Assembly: GCA_947306375.1 (NCBI GenBank)
Contig: CAMZGJ010000060.1
Location: 1-7,121 of the forward strand
Length of the DNA stretch: 7,121 nucleotides
DNA from: an uncultured Spirochaetales bacterium
Lineage (GTDB): Bacteria; Spirochaetota; Spirochaetia; Sphaerochaetales; Sphaerochaetaceae
Direction: 5' to 3'
Shown in pieces: positions 6,396 through 7,121 of this stretch (position 1 is the stretch's first letter; each line of letters opens with the position of its first letter). The position numbers and the translations under genes are program-made. Under the pieces are notes generated by a model. The model worked only from the letters and a program-made list of their open reading frames with translations. It made no database searches and was not told where the DNA came from.

Positions 6396-7121
6396 ATACT
6401 GCCGAGTGGTTTCTTGCGTCCTCTATTGAGGAGTCAGTCTTGTCCACCACGTCAACCGGGCAGGGCTTTACGTGCCAGATCTGCTGTGCGTATTCACTTA
6501 TGGTGCGGTCAGAGCTGAACTTGGCGCTTGATGCCACGTTCATGATTGCCTTTCTGTTGAAACTCTCAAAGTCATTTGCATAGAGGCTGTACATCTCGGC
6601 CCTTCTGTTGTCAAACATGCGCAGGTCTGCAAAGATGCAGAACCTGTCTCCGTTCTCGAATATCTCCCTGAACAGATGGTCAAATGCCTGAGGTTCCGTC
6701 ATGTTGAAGAAGTTGGACCTGATAAGGTGGACTGCGCTTCTTATCTCCTCATCCGCATTGATGAAGTTCCACGGGTTGTAGCCGTTTCTCTTAAGGGCTG
6801 ATATCTGGTCCTCCGTGTGTCCGAAGATGTAGCAGTTTTCCTCGCCTGCCTCTGCAAGAATCTCAACGTTGGCACCGTCCAGGGTTCCCAGGGTCAGGGC
6901 TCCGTTGAGCATGAATTTCATGTTTCCGGTTCCTGAAGCCTCAAGACCTGCGGTCGATATCTGCTCGGAGATGTTGGTTGCAGGGATAATGCTCTCAGCC
7001 ATTGTTACCCTGTAGTCGGGCATGAAGTGAACGGCAATTTTCCTGTTCACATCCGGGTCATTGTTTATGACCTCTGCAATTGCATTGATGAACTTGATTG
7101 AAAGCTTTGCATTCACATATC
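6394..7121 (-). CDS. glgP: Glycogen/starch/maltodextrin phosphorylase, C-terminal part (partial)
   Basis: This is the 3' third of a GT35 phosphorylase, a cytoplasmic enzyme that releases glucose 1-phosphate from alpha-1,4-glucans with pyridoxal phosphate (PLP). The visible 241 or so residues include EASGTGNMKF, whose lysine (codon 6918-6916) is the PLP-binding Lys (Lys680 in the rabbit muscle enzyme). It is followed by MLNGALTLGTLDGANVEI, then GEENCYIFG, and the typical end SSDRTISEYAQQIWHVKPCPV. The frame continues past the right edge: the GTG at 7116 is an internal valine codon preceded by a tyrosine codon, not a start. Whole enzymes of this family are about 800 residues, so some 570 are missing here. 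No frameshift or stop is seen. The nucleotidyltransferase gene follows after 10 bases in the same operon. The promoter is outside the window. Confidence 0.97.
   Translation of the reverse strand, partial: YVNAKLSIKFINAIAEVINNDPDVNRKIAVHFMPDYRVTMAESIIPATNISEQISTAGLEASGTGNMKFMLNGALTLGTLDGANVEILAEAGEENCYIFGHTEDQISALKRNGYNPWNFINADEEIRSAVHLIRSNFFNMTEPQAFDHLFREIFENGDRFCIFADLRMFDNRRAEMYSLYANDFESFNRKAIMNVASSAKFSSDRTISEYAQQIWHVKPCPVDVVDKTDSSIEDARNHSAV

Noticed and set aside
7114..7116. GTG at 7116 as a start codon for a short 240-residue protein
   Set aside because: It is an internal valine of glycogen phosphorylase; the frame is open through the window edge and the family conserves sequence on both sides.

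Overview
The window reads as ordinary chromosomal DNA from a bacterium of roughly balanced base composition. Genes are packed tightly and the few intergenic stretches are AT-rich. AGG/AGA arginine codons are frequent, Shine-Dalgarno sites of the GGAGG or AGGA type precede most genes, and there are no tRNAs, insertion sequences, phage genes or CRISPR repeats. The gene set (rmuC, ornithine carbamoyltransferase, a TetR regulator, clpB, a MocA-like nucleotidyltransferase, glycogen phosphorylase) does not fix the taxon. A host-associated anaerobe such as a Treponema-like spirochaete is a low-confidence guess from the general feel of the proteins, not something the sequence proves.

Layout, left to right. 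Bases 1-80 hold the last 25 codons of an upstream plus-strand gene. A clean intrinsic terminator follows at about 127-163. Then comes a plus-strand pair, rmuC (203-1444) and ornithine carbamoyltransferase argF (1434-2432), overlapping by 11 bases and almost certainly co-transcribed. argF converges on a minus-strand TetR-family gene (2435-3016) with two bases between the stop codons, inside a perfect 7+7 palindrome. The only regulatory region of any size is 3017-3165, between tetR and the divergent plus-strand clpB (3166-5763). clpB converges on, and overlaps by 13 bases, a minus-strand MocA/MobA-type nucleotidyltransferase (5751-6383). That gene lies 10 bases downstream of the 3' part of a glycogen phosphorylase gene (6394 to the window edge), with which it forms an operon.

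The tetR-clpB intergenic region is the most interesting part. A near-consensus promoter (TTGCAA, 17 bases, TATAAT) points at tetR and would start transcription at the A of its ATG, giving a leaderless message. A second promoter (TTGTCG, 17 bases, TATATT) points at clpB. An imperfect 26-base palindrome covers the tetR -10 and the clpB -35, so the TetR protein could govern itself and perhaps the disaggregase. The clpB leader can also fold into a 12-pair hairpin ending exactly at the Shine-Dalgarno site, or into an alternative 9-pair helix that buries that site, a layout worth testing as a heat-responsive RNA switch.

Functionally the genes are a mix of housekeeping jobs: DNA maintenance (RmuC), arginine metabolism (OTC), protein disaggregation (ClpB), glycogen breakdown (GlgP) and nucleotidyl transfer. 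No new multi-gene system is evident. The findings concern gene expression signals rather than new proteins.
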